A stretch of DNA of 8,272 nt, from positions 1 to 8,272 of the forward strand of contig CAZITV010000105.1 in NCBI GenBank assembly GCA_964542255.1, written 5' to 3'. The stretch's first letter is position 1; every line of letters starts with the position of its first letter. Source of the stretch: CAYMSF01 sp964542255 (GTDB lineage: Bacteria; Verrucomicrobiota; Lentisphaeria; Victivallales; Victivallaceae). The notes below the pieces were generated by a model. It was not told where the DNA came from and did no database searches. It was given only the letters and a program-made list of their open reading frames with translations. The position numbers and the translations under genes were made by a program. Below, piece after piece: positions 1-7,481 of this stretch.

Positions 1-1
1 A

Positions 2-1117
2 CTAGTGATGCGAGAAGATCCGCTCCGGCGCATAATAGAGAGCTACGTTCAATTCATTAGCGCGTTTAATCACATCGGCATCACGCAATGAGCCTGAAGG
101 ACAGATGATGGCAGTAATACCGGCTTCGGCAGCGATTTCGACGGCATCTGGAAACGGGAAGAATCCATCGCTGGACATTACTGACTCATCCAAGGCATTT
201 ATGCCACTGTATTTTTGGCGGTACTTGACGATAGCTTGTTCAACCGCTCCGACCCGGTCCTGCTCACCCGTACCGACAGCGAGGGTCTGACCGTTTTTTG
301 CAATAACCACGCCGTTAGAACGGACATTAAGGTTGACATACCATGCGAATAAGAGGTCATTGAGCTGTTCCGGAGTGGCCTTAATTTCTGAGATCTGGCG
401 GCCGACTTTGGCGTTTTCAGCCACTGCCGAATGCAGGTCGGCGATAGAACGTATGGAGGTTAATAACGGCTCAGCGATAATAGCAGAACCATCAGACAAG
501 ATTTTAACAGTACGCATTTCCGGTTTAGATTCGCCGGTAAAACGCGGCAGGTTACTCAAATCGCCGCACTGCAGCACGCGGATATGTTTATTTAATTTGT
601 AAGTGGCGTCGTCATTAAAAATATCAAGTACGCCAGTTTCATATTCTGGCGCGACGACACATTCGACAAATGTTTCCATAATTTTCATTGCGGTCGCGCG
701 GTCAACGGCGGTATTAAAGGCAACCACGCTGCCGAAAGCGGCTCTGGCATCGGCGTCTCTCGCTTTGAGATAGACGGTGCACAAGTCATCGCCGTGACAC
801 TGCACCGCTGCGCCGCTCGGGTTGACATGCTTCATTACGGCGCAGGCATGGCAGTTGAAATATTTGACGATGTTCATTGAGTAAGATATATCTTCAAGAT
901 TAGTTTGTGAGAGTCCGCTTTTGCCGTCTTTAAGCACTTTCATATCACCTACCGGGCAGACAGCTGCCCGGGGTTTATAGTAGGCGGCCGGCTGGTGCGG
1001 ATTAGTTCCATAGCGCAAGTCCTGAATTTTGACATATTCCTGATTATTAATTATCGTTACTTCCGGAAAATCTCCCAGATTGCGCGACAAATAAGCATTT
1101 CTATTAAGTTCTACCAT
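2..1117 (-). CDS. purH: Stand-alone AICAR transformylase (PurH C-terminal domain only)
   Basis: Transfers a formyl group from 10-formyl-tetrahydrofolate to AICAR to give FAICAR, the penultimate step of cytosolic de novo purine synthesis. The 371-residue product matches the AICARFT half of PurH throughout. Visible motifs are DLRYGTNPHQ (33-42), LSQTNLEDI (69-77), VMKHVNPSG (94-102, with the Lys-His pair K96-H97 expected at the active site), AFGSVVAFN (127-135), a KNGQTLAVGTGEQDRV stretch (274-289), SSDGFFPFPD (315-324) and PSGSLRD (340-346; PurH usually has PGGS-RD). The C terminus, RIFSHH, resembles the R-x-F-x-H end of PurH, so the protein is complete although the stop lies at base 2. The N-terminal IMP cyclohydrolase (MGS-like) domain of about 190 residues is absent; bifunctional PurH is about 510-530 residues. 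The ATG at 1117 is chosen because homology begins there and GGAGA lies 10 bases upstream. An in-frame extension to 1258 is Lys/Cys-rich and unlike the family. The upstream neighbour is divergent, so the cyclohydrolase must be encoded elsewhere. Confidence 0.93.
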   Translation of the reverse strand: MVELNRNAYLSRNLGDFPEVTIINNQEYVKIQDLRYGTNPHQPAAYYKPRAAVCPVGDMKVLKDGKSGLSQTNLEDISYSMNIVKYFNCHACAVMKHVNPSGAAVQCHGDDLCTVYLKARDADARAAFGSVVAFNTAVDRATAMKIMETFVECVVAPEYETGVLDIFNDDATYKLNKHIRVLQCGDLSNLPRFTGESKPEMRTVKILSDGSAIIAEPLLTSIRSIADLHSAVAENAKVGRQISEIKATPEQLNDLLFAWYVNLNVRSNGVVIAKNGQTLAVGTGEQDRVGAVEQAIVKYRQKYSGINALDESVMSSDGFFPFPDAVEIAAEAGITAIICPSGSLRDADVIKRANELNVALYYAPERIFSHH

Positions 1118-1120
1118 ATC

Positions 1121-1150
1121 TTTACAATCTCCATATTTTTTTAATAAAAT
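1121..1150 (+). promoter_or_regulatory. Candidate promoter reading toward the small ORF, tmk and holB
   Basis: TTTACA (1121-1126, 5 of 6) and TAAAAT (1145-1150, 5 of 6) with an 18-base spacer on the plus strand. It would start transcription near 1157 and give a leader of about 90 bases before the small ORF at 1248. It overlaps the leader and candidate promoter of the divergent transformylase gene, so the two directions could compete. This is inferred from consensus matches only. Confidence 0.3.
1128..1132 (-). promoter_or_regulatory. Ribosome binding site of the AICAR transformylase gene
   Basis: GGAGA on the minus strand, 10 bases before the ATG at 1117. It decides the start against the longer open frame that reaches 1258. 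Confidence 0.6.
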
Positions 1151-1171
1151 AAACTTACAACATTTTGCTAA
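1143..1171 (-). promoter_or_regulatory. Candidate sigma70-type promoter for the transformylase gene
   Basis: On the minus strand a -35-like TTAGCA (1171-1166) and a -10-like TTTATT (1148-1143) are 17 bases apart, each matching consensus at 4 of 6. Transcription would start near 1136, giving a leader of about 20 bases that includes the GGAGA ribosome binding site. The position is sensible, but the region is AT-rich and chance matches are likely. Confidence 0.3.
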
Positions 1172-1247
1172 GTTATCAAATAGAGCTATTGTGTAAAAGT
1201 GATTTTTTTTACAAGCTAAGGGACTGTTACAAAATAACCGGTACTTT

Positions 1248-1376
1248 TTGCGGTACATTCTGGCGATTTTGGCGCTGCTGGTTTACAGCATACTGCTGTT
1301 ATGCTTTACACCGCCAGTCAAAATCAAGCTGGATTTGACTCTAAAAAACTGGTTATTGAGTTCCAAATCTCTTTGA
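1248..1376 (+). CDS. Possible small single-helix membrane protein (42 aa), or remnant of a larger gene
   Basis: A 42-codon frame starting at TTG (1248) and ending in tandem stops TGA-TAA (1374-1379), 33 bases before the tmk ATG. It reads LRYILAILALLVYSILLLCF at residues 1-20, an unbroken hydrophobic helix led by one Arg. A Pro-Pro, a Lys/Asp/Lys-rich stretch (25-34) and a hydrophilic end follow. This is the pattern of an N-in membrane-anchored peptide. The frame stays open upstream to 1203 without ATG or GTG, and no good ribosome binding site precedes the TTG (AAGGGA at 1218-1223 is 24 bases away), so the start is uncertain. It could be a genuine small protein co-transcribed with tmk, or the surviving piece of a decayed membrane-protein gene. 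I do not recognise a family. Confidence 0.35.
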   Translation: MRYILAILALLVYSILLLCFTPPVKIKLDLTLKNWLLSSKSL

Positions 1377-1409
1377 TAAACTTTTTAATAATCCGGATGA
1401 ATAAAGATC

Positions 1410-2048
1410 ATGCCTGACAAAGGAATATTTATAACATTTGAGGGGCCAGAGGGCGCCGGGAAGACCACGCAGATAAAACTTCTGGCTAATTATTTTCAAC
1501 AAAACGGGATTGAATATATTATCACCCGTGAACCTGGTGGAACCGGCATTGCGGAGACGCTGCGCGAACTGGTTAAACATCATCTCAGCGATGAGCCGAT
1601 TTTTCCTGAAACAGAATTGTTACTGTTTGCCGCCAGCAGGGCACAGCACGTGCGCCATTTGATTAAACCGGCACTGCTGCAGGGCAAAGTGGTATTATGC
1701 GACCGTTTTATGGATTCGACAACTGCTTACCAGGGTTATGCCCGCGGACTTGACGCTAAATTTATCAAAAAGTTGAATAAATTTGCGGTGGGCGATTGCC
1801 TGCCGAATCTGACCTTTCTGATGGATATGCGGCCGGAAGTCGGCTTCAAACGCGCGATGGCACGAACAGATGATCAAGGCAAACATGACCGGCTGGAATC
1901 AGAGGCCATTGTATTTCACCATTTAGTCAGAGAGGGTTTTCTCAAAATCGCGGCGGCGGAACCAATACGCGTCAAGATAATCAACGCTGAACCACATCCG
2001 GATCAGATACATGCCCGGATTTTGGAGTATCTGCAACATGCTTTATAA
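1410..2048 (+). CDS. tmk: Thymidylate kinase (dTMP kinase)
   Basis: Phosphorylates dTMP to dTDP with ATP, the committed step to dTTP for DNA synthesis, in the cytosol. The 212 residues are a normal length for bacterial Tmk. The P-loop is GPEGAGKT (12-19). REPGGT (40-45) is the family's dTMP-binding motif. CDRFMDSTTAYQG (97-109) contains the DR(F/Y) signature and the TTAYQG segment. A LID-like stretch with Arg, Lys, Asp-Arg (152-161) follows. The P-loop lacks an Arg and the LID carries the basic residues, as in type II (E. coli-like) enzymes. The ATG at 1410 fits the family N terminus (MPDKGIFITFEGPEG), with GGATGA at 1395-1400 as a plausible ribosome binding site 9 bases upstream. The 3' end overlaps holB by 11 bases, and the tmk-holB order is common in bacteria. 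Confidence 0.97.
   Translation: MPDKGIFITFEGPEGAGKTTQIKLLANYFQQNGIEYIITREPGGTGIAETLRELVKHHLSDEPIFPETELLLFAASRAQHVRHLIKPALLQGKVVLCDRFMDSTTAYQGYARGLDAKFIKKLNKFAVGDCLPNLTFLMDMRPEVGFKRAMARTDDQGKHDRLESEAIVFHHLVREGFLKIAAAEPIRVKIINAEPHPDQIHARILEYLQHAL
2024..2027 (+). promoter_or_regulatory. Ribosome binding site for holB inside tmk
   Basis: GGAG in the last codons of tmk, 10 bases before the ATG at 2038. It favours this start over the in-frame ATG at 2011, which would add nine residues (MPGFWSICN) not expected in the family. Confidence 0.6.
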
Positions 2049-3093
2049 GCTTTATGAAAAAAAGTTTCCAACTGTGATCGGCTGCTTAAAAAATGCCAGG
2101 AAAAGCAATAAGTTGTCTCACGCATATTTACTTTATGGTGACACCCCTGATATAAGGCATGATTTTGCTATTTTACTTAGTCAAATGGCAATATGCCCGA
2201 ATGCGGTAGAAACCGGTGAGCCGTGCGGGACTTGCCGCATTTGCTCCCAGTTGGAACGCGGCATCTACCAGGAATTATATGAACTTACTCCAACCGGTAA
2301 AATTTGGCAAATCTCAGTAGGGGAACGCAAAAATCCTGAACCCAATACGACGCGATGGTTTGAAAGTCAATTTTATTTTACCAGCACCGCGGCAGGCAAT
2401 AAGAAAGTTGGAATTATTTATGACGCGGACCGGATGAATATTGAGTCACAAAACGCATTTTTAAAAACGCTGGAAGAACCGCCTGCGAATTCGTTTATCA
2501 TTCTTACCACCGGCAACCCTTCAGCACTGCTGCCGACTACCCGTTCCCGCTGTCAAATGTTAATGCTGCTGGAGAACCGCTGCAGTTATAAGTTTGACCA
2601 GTGCCGCGATTTATACGAAGCACTGCATAATCTTTGCTTTAATTCCGGTAAAAATGCAGCGGCCGCAGAGCGGAATATTGCAGTAATTATAAATATCGCC
2701 AATAACCTGCAGGATTATGCTGAGAAGTCAACGGAGGCAGCCTGGGCGGAAAAGATGAATCAAGCTTCCGAGTTGGAACCGGCAGTAAGAAAAAGATTGG
2801 AAAAGCAGTACGAATCCGCCGTTGCCGGAGAATATCTTAAAATTCGTCAATATTTTATTGGTGCAATCAGTACCTGGCTGGGACAGCTGTATCTGCTGGC
2901 CAGCGGGGCAAACTTGGAACATCTGCCTAATCCGGAATTTTTTGAAAATCTGAATATACCGAAAACGCTGGATGAGAAATGGGCGCTAAACGCATTAAAT
3001 GAGGCAGAAAAATTAACATTCAATCTGCTGTTCAACGTTAATGAAGAGCTGGCACTGCGGTCATTCGGGTTAAATCTGGCAATCCGCTGCTGA
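2038..3093 (+). CDS. holB: DNA polymerase III subunit delta' (clamp loader)
   Basis: A fixed subunit of the clamp-loader complex that, with delta and DnaX (tau/gamma), places the beta sliding clamp on primed DNA. The 351 residues start at the ATG at 2038. The AAA+ module opens with SHAYLLYGD (27-35), where a P-loop would stand; there is no GK[ST], as expected for delta', which does not bind ATP. Four cysteines (C53, C63, C66, C69) form the zinc module shared by DnaX and delta'. VGIIYDADRM (124-133) is the Walker B-like strand, followed by NAFLKTLEEPP (139-149). TTRSRCQ (167-173) carries the SRC arginine finger that acts on the neighbouring DnaX ATP site. The C-terminal half is poorly conserved and mainly helical, as usual. 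The gene overlaps tmk by 11 bases, and its TGA is one base from the stop of convergent priA, so no terminator fits between them. DnaX itself is less likely because Walker A is missing. Confidence 0.92.
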   Translation: MLYKLYEKKFPTVIGCLKNARKSNKLSHAYLLYGDTPDIRHDFAILLSQMAICPNAVETGEPCGTCRICSQLERGIYQELYELTPTGKIWQISVGERKNPEPNTTRWFESQFYFTSTAAGNKKVGIIYDADRMNIESQNAFLKTLEEPPANSFIILTTGNPSALLPTTRSRCQMLMLLENRCSYKFDQCRDLYEALHNLCFNSGKNAAAAERNIAVIINIANNLQDYAEKSTEAAWAEKMNQASELEPAVRKRLEKQYESAVAGEYLKIRQYFIGAISTWLGQLYLLASGANLEHLPNPEFFENLNIPKTLDEKWALNALNEAEKLTFNLLFNVNEELALRSFGLNLAIRC

Positions 3094-3094
3094 G

Positions 3095-5320
3095 TCACAT
3101 TAACGATTGTGCATCCACATCGACATATACCTCAACATTCTTAATCCTGGCCTCATGCAGAACAATCTGCCGGATTTTTTCCCGCAGCTGTTTCAGTTTG
3201 GCGCCGCGCAAAATAATTTGAAAACGATACTTGCCTTTAATGCGTTCAATGGGAGCCGGTGCAGGTTCTGAAACGACAATGCCGTCATGGCAAAATGGTC
3301 GGATTTTTTCCATAAATTGATTTGCGGCGGCGGATACTTCCGCCATTATTTCGCCTTTGAAGTGAACTGCAATGAGATGACCGGCAGGTGGATAAGAGAG
3401 CATTTTCCGGACATCCATATCATATTCATAGAATTTAACGAAATCCTGCTGAATTGCCAGTTGAATGGTTTCGTTGTTTGGATTAAATGTTTGGATAATT
3501 ACTTCACCGTGAATATCTCCCCTGCCCGCACGCCCTGCCACCTGGGTCAGCATCTGGAATGTTCGTTCGCACGCGCGAAAATCTGGAATATGCAAACCAT
3601 GGTCGGCATTGATAATGCCGACGAGTGTAACATTGGGAAAATCCAACCCCTTAGCAATCATCTGAGTACCGACAAGAATATCGGCATCGCCACGGCCAAA
3701 TTTTTCCAGTGCTTCCTCATATGAACTGATTTTACGCATAGTATCGGAATCCATACGGATAATGCGCGCACCCTTAAAAATGGCGCCGATCATTGCCTCT
3801 ATTTTTTCTGTCCCGGAGCCGGAATAACGAATTTCTTCTGAATTGCATTCAGGACAATGCTGGTGTGCGGGAATAACATCACCGCAAAGATGGCACGAAA
3901 GTGTTTGACGCTGACGGTGGTAGGTATATGCAACTGAACAATCAGGACACTCAGCGACAAAACCGCAGCATTCACAAAGCATCTGCCTGGCATAACCGCG
4001 CCGGTTAAGGAATAAGATTGTTTGTTCACCGCGTTTCAGGCGCTCCGCCACCGCTTCGCGCAAAATTTTTGTAATGATATTAGACTGTCCGGGTTCGTTG
4101 GCATCCAGGCGGTAATCAACGACATTGACGGTTGGCAGAAATCTATTCTCCACACGCTGTTTCAACTCTGCCAAATGATATTTGCCGTTTACCGCATTGG
4201 TGTATGACTCAAACGAAGGTGTTGCTGAACCGAGAATAACCACAGCATTCTCAATCATACCGCGCATAATCGCCACGTCGCGCGCATGGTAACGCGGTGC
4301 TTCGGATTGTTTATATGAATTATCATGTTCTTCGTCAACGACAATTAGACCGAGTTTGCGGAATGGTGCGAATAGTGCGGAGCGTGCGCCTATAACAATT
4401 TTAACCAGGCCGTCGTTAATTTTACTCCATTCATCAAATCTTTCACCTTCAGTCAGACGGCTGTGGATTACCGATACCATATCGCCGAACCTGGCGCGGA
4501 AACGCCGTACAGTTTGCGGTGTCAGGGATATTTCCGGTACCAGAACAATCGCCTCTTTGTCCTGTTCGATTATAGACGCGATAGCTTGAAGATAAATTTC
4601 AGTTTTGCCGCTGCCGGTAACGCCATGAATCAAGATTGTGTGTTTTTGGTCTGGTTTGGCAAGCATTGCCGCGATGGTATTGAGTGCAGCGCTTTGCTCA
4701 GCTGTTGGAATTTGCGGCAAAGTCGGCATTATACTGACATCGGCATAAGGGTCTCTTCTGACAACGCGTTTTTCTTCACAAATCAGCTTTTTTTTGAGTA
4801 ATGTCCCGATTGTTGCGGCACTGCCTTTGGCTTCGCCGAGCAATTGTTCCAGTTCCATAGATTTTATTGGCAGCAGTGTTTTGAGGATTTGAACTTGTTT
4901 TGCGTTGCCTTTATGCGCGGCGTTGTCAATAATAAACTTTTCAACAATATTGGTATCGGCTATAGAATAATATTTTAAAGTATGGTGCTTAACTTTGCCG
5001 CTCCTCACTGCACGCGGCAACAACGTACGAATAGTTTGTTCACGACTGCAGCAATAATACTCTGCCATCCAGCGTCCGAGTTTAATCAATGGTTCAGGAA
5101 TCCGGGTATGCGGCAATGAAACAGACTGTATCGGCTTAAGCTCCTGCTGATAGTCGGAATTTTCAAGAATGGACAGCACGTAACCCAGACGCACACTATT
5201 TCCGAACGGGACTTTGACTTGGACGCCGACATGTACCTGCCCAAGCAGCGGCTCTGGTATCAGGTAATCAAAACCGCGGTCCAGCGACAGGTCAACAACA
5301 ACACGTGCGATTCTCGACAT
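3095..5320 (-). CDS. priA: Primosomal protein N', replication-restart helicase PriA
   Basis: A superfamily 2 helicase that recognises abandoned forks and D-loops and starts reassembly of the replisome by recruiting DnaB. At 741 residues it is of usual length. The N-terminal 3'-OH-binding domain and winged helix (about 1-190) begin ARVVVDLSLDRGFDYLIP. Helicase motifs are GVTGSGKT (Walker A, 233-240), VPEISLTPQT (261-270), GARSALFAPF (311-320), DEEH (Walker B, 329-332), APRYHARDVA (341-350) and GSATPS (364-369). The zinc domain has the eight expected cysteines in four CxxC pairs (C449/C452, C458/C461, C476/C479, C489/C492) plus an extra C451. The C-terminal helicase lobe contains GTQMIAKGLDFPNV (551-564), NADHGLHIPDFRA (571-583) and QVAGRAGR (593-600). 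The ATG at 5320 fits the family N terminus, but the ribosome binding site is weak (AGAG). It converges on holB and diverges from the glycosyltransferase-like gene. Confidence 0.97.
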   Translation of the reverse strand: MSRIARVVVDLSLDRGFDYLIPEPLLGQVHVGVQVKVPFGNSVRLGYVLSILENSDYQQELKPIQSVSLPHTRIPEPLIKLGRWMAEYYCCSREQTIRTLLPRAVRSGKVKHHTLKYYSIADTNIVEKFIIDNAAHKGNAKQVQILKTLLPIKSMELEQLLGEAKGSAATIGTLLKKKLICEEKRVVRRDPYADVSIMPTLPQIPTAEQSAALNTIAAMLAKPDQKHTILIHGVTGSGKTEIYLQAIASIIEQDKEAIVLVPEISLTPQTVRRFRARFGDMVSVIHSRLTEGERFDEWSKINDGLVKIVIGARSALFAPFRKLGLIVVDEEHDNSYKQSEAPRYHARDVAIMRGMIENAVVILGSATPSFESYTNAVNGKYHLAELKQRVENRFLPTVNVVDYRLDANEPGQSNIITKILREAVAERLKRGEQTILFLNRRGYARQMLCECCGFVAECPDCSVAYTYHRQRQTLSCHLCGDVIPAHQHCPECNSEEIRYSGSGTEKIEAMIGAIFKGARIIRMDSDTMRKISSYEEALEKFGRGDADILVGTQMIAKGLDFPNVTLVGIINADHGLHIPDFRACERTFQMLTQVAGRAGRGDIHGEVIIQTFNPNNETIQLAIQQDFVKFYEYDMDVRKMLSYPPAGHLIAVHFKGEIMAEVSAAANQFMEKIRPFCHDGIVVSEPAPAPIERIKGKYRFQIILRGAKLKQLREKIRQIVLHEARIKNVEVYVDVDAQSLM

Positions 5321-5351
5321 ATTTTATCTCTGCGGTTAAGCCGTTTATTAA

Positions 5352-5379
5352 AAGATACAATGGCAATCTGCCCAAGCAA
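5352..5379 (-). promoter_or_regulatory. Candidate sigma70-type promoter for priA
   Basis: On the minus strand TTGCTT (5379-5374) and TATCTT (5357-5352, 4 of 6) are 16 bases apart. Transcription would start near 5345, about 25 bases before the priA ATG. The position fits well but the matches are only moderate. Confidence 0.3.
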
Positions 5380-5534
5380 TTATTAATGGCCGCGCTAAAA
5401 ACAGGCAGTAATTGCGATTTTTTTGAGTTTTGGTTGTTATTTCTGAGAATCCGCCGATACCGGGGTGTCTCGTTACAGTTCCTCAAATATAATCTTTAGA
5501 ACAAGAATAACCAATGATATTTGTATTTTTTATG

Positions 5535-5562
5535 TTGCTTTGTTCAGTTATAACGGTATAAT
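5535..5562 (+). promoter_or_regulatory. Candidate sigma70-type promoter for the membrane glycosyltransferase-like gene
   Basis: A perfect -10 TATAAT (5557-5562) with a weaker TTGCTT (5535-5540) 16 bases upstream. Transcription would begin near 5569 and leave about 45 bases before the ATG at 5615. This argues that the open frame upstream of the ATG, back to a GTG at 5465, is not translated. The stretch between the priA start and 5614 (about 294 bases) otherwise shows only divergent control sequence. Confidence 0.45.
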
Positions 5563-5614
5563 ATTGGCGTCACCGCCACGAAACCTCTTGACAATGATAT
5601 TAAACGATGAAAAT

Positions 5615-7399
5615 ATGGCTAGTTTGAAACAACAATCCGCCGCCACATATAAGAAAAACCTGACTGTTTTTGTTATTATTGCGGTGTGTGCAATATACTG
5701 TTCCCTGTTAAGTTTTTTACCACTAGAAGTATTTTGGAATACCGATGGCGGCAATAAATTTATCATTATGCAAAACTTGTTATACCACGGGGAACTGCAG
5801 ATTGCCAATCCGGCTGCTGATTTAGACCCTGCCGGACGTTTTTTCCCTTACAGCAGTTTCTATTTCATCAAAAGTGAACGCGGCATAGATTCGATTTTCA
5901 GTCCATACTTTTCGTGGATTAGTCAATGGCTTTACGTTATATGCGGCTTCGCCGGGTTATACATAATCCCGCTGCTATCCGGCATGGGCACAATAATCGT
6001 TGGCAGCGCCATTGTCAGCAATCTGCATCTCCGGGACAGATACGCCATCGGAGTGATTGCACTTAGTCTATGCACCCCGCTGCTCTTCTACAGTTTGACC
6101 TTTTGGGAAATGACTCTGGTAACGCTGTTGTCAGCGTCAGCATTTATGCTGCTGCTCCACCGAAGCAGCAGACATACGTCACTAATAACATTATTCAAAG
6201 CTGGACTGCTGCTTGGAGCAGCCGGAATTTTGCGGGAAGACATTTATGTATTAATTATAGCAGCGGCAGCGGCAATGTTATGCGTAAAATATTCCTGGCA
6301 TAAAATTGCCATCTTTTGCGGCGGCACGCTGATAATGTTACTTCCGTCATGGCTCTGGCAATATCACTATTACGGACATTGGCTTGGACTGCACGGCAGC
6401 CAGTACTACAAGCATAACAGTGCGGAAATCAGCCTATGGCAATTTGTTTTGAATCAATTGAACAGTTACTACATCTACCTGCTGAAATTCAATTCCGGTT
6501 CGTTTGAAAATCAATGGTACTACATAATTTTATTTTTGCCATTTGCCGCCGGACTGATTGCCGGGCTGTTTATGCACCGCCGCGCCGGCAGAAAGTTGAG
6601 TGTAACCGCCACAGCTATCTTGACAGCAGGAGCGATAGCGGCAGCATTATTGACGGTAATGTTATGGATGAACAGCGAGCCAGTTCTTGCGACTATTTTT
6701 ACGATTGGTTTATTTACGGCTTCACCGTTTTTACTGCCGTTATGGTTAAACCTGCGGGTTCTTGTTTTTAACGTTTCGCTCCGGCTGCGTCTGGCTGCTC
6801 TGATTGTAATATTCTACTGTGCCGGGATTACCCCACTGTTGACGCAGAACGATTTAGGCATAGTATGGGGACCGCGCCATTTTATTTATCTGTATCCGCT
6901 GCTGGTGCCGTTATGGCTTTATGCCGCAGCCCGGCTTTCCCGCAATAATATATTGCCGCGCAAATTACGCCTATTCACAATAATCAGTATTGCCGCATTG
7001 GTATTAATCAGCATACTGCTGCAAATCCGCGGGATAAGCAATTTATACATAATGAAAAGAAATATGCGTGAATTAAATCGGCAAATTGCCGTTGCGCCGC
7101 CTGTTGTAGTTTCTGATATTTTTTGGCTTCCGATGGTTAACGCGCCGCACTTTTATAACAAGAAATTTTTACAATATAATTCAGGCGATGAACTTCGGGA
7201 GCTCTTACTGATGCTGCGGACTAACCAAATCAATCAATTTAGTTTAGTACTGGCGAAATCAGCGATGTACAGAAAAATACCTGGGATGGAATTAAAAAAG
7301 ATATTGTCTAATGTGGAAATAGGTACGCCTAGATTAGTGCCGCTGCCCGGTACAGATTTTATGTCAACCATCGTAATTCCATGCAGACTGAAGCCATAA
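5615..7399 (+). CDS. Multi-pass membrane protein, putative GT-C-fold glycosyltransferase
   Basis: Probably moves a sugar from a polyprenyl-phosphate carrier onto an envelope acceptor; substrate and acceptor cannot be read from sequence. The 594 residues include roughly ten hydrophobic segments, the first at about 17-37. After it comes WNTDGGNKF (41-49), an acidic loop motif where GT-C enzymes (ArnT, PMT, GT39/GT83 types) hold the catalytic Asp. AAGILREDIY (202-211) and WGPRHFIYLYPLL (418-430) resemble segments shared by such transferases. A soluble C-terminal tail runs from about 480. The start is uncertain: ATG 5615 has a weak GATGA upstream, ATG 5594 has no ribosome binding site, and a GTG at 5465 would lie upstream of the best promoter. 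The gene stands alone, divergent from priA and convergent with the orphan at 7482. Exact family assignment is inference; a lipid-linked sugar polymerase or another membrane transferase is possible. Confidence 0.7.
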   Translation: MASLKQQSAATYKKNLTVFVIIAVCAIYCSLLSFLPLEVFWNTDGGNKFIIMQNLLYHGELQIANPAADLDPAGRFFPYSSFYFIKSERGIDSIFSPYFSWISQWLYVICGFAGLYIIPLLSGMGTIIVGSAIVSNLHLRDRYAIGVIALSLCTPLLFYSLTFWEMTLVTLLSASAFMLLLHRSSRHTSLITLFKAGLLLGAAGILREDIYVLIIAAAAAMLCVKYSWHKIAIFCGGTLIMLLPSWLWQYHYYGHWLGLHGSQYYKHNSAEISLWQFVLNQLNSYYIYLLKFNSGSFENQWYYIILFLPFAAGLIAGLFMHRRAGRKLSVTATAILTAGAIAAALLTVMLWMNSEPVLATIFTIGLFTASPFLLPLWLNLRVLVFNVSLRLRLAALIVIFYCAGITPLLTQNDLGIVWGPRHFIYLYPLLVPLWLYAAARLSRNNILPRKLRLFTIISIAALVLISILLQIRGISNLYIMKRNMRELNRQIAVAPPVVVSDIFWLPMVNAPHFYNKKFLQYNSGDELRELLLMLRTNQINQFSLVLAKSAMYRKIPGMELKKILSNVEIGTPRLVPLPGTDFMSTIVIPCRLKP

Positions 7400-7481
7400 G
7401 CTAATACTGAACCGGTAAAATCTGGAGTTTTGCAATTAGCTCTATGGAGAGGAAAAAACGGAGCATAAATTACGGGGCTTA
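7400..7481. other. Short gap between convergent genes, no clear terminator
   Basis: The 82 bases between the stops of the membrane protein and the orphan gene contain only weak dyads, such as CTCT-ATGG-AGAG (7440-7451) followed by AAAAAA (7453-7458). CGGAGC and CGGGGC flanking the middle are direct, not inverted, copies. No strong stem with a T-run is visible for either direction. Confidence 0.3.

Noticed and set aside
1..6. A SpeI site (ACTAGT) at the very start, suggesting a cloning-vector junction
   Set aside because: The stop codon within it follows a family-like C terminus (RIFSHH), so the sequence reads as natural; a six-base site alone is not evidence of a vector.
1118..1258. A 47-codon N-terminal extension of the transformylase frame
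   Set aside because: Family similarity starts after the Met at 1117, a GGAGA precedes that Met, and the extension is Lys/Cys-rich and covers the control region.
3287..3724. A 145-codon open frame on the plus strand inside priA
   Set aside because: It is antisense to well-conserved PriA motifs, and its translation has no family features. The same holds for 4356-4589 and 4463-4801.
5465..5614. A 50-codon extension of the membrane protein from a GTG start
   Set aside because: The best promoter (-10 at 5557-5562) lies inside it, no ribosome binding site is visible, and the natural first membrane helix comes after 5615.
5588..5616. A perfect -35 TTGACA (5588-5593)
   Set aside because: At 17 bases the -10 would be AAATAT (3 of 6) and transcription would start after the likely ATG at 5615. 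It is probably chance.
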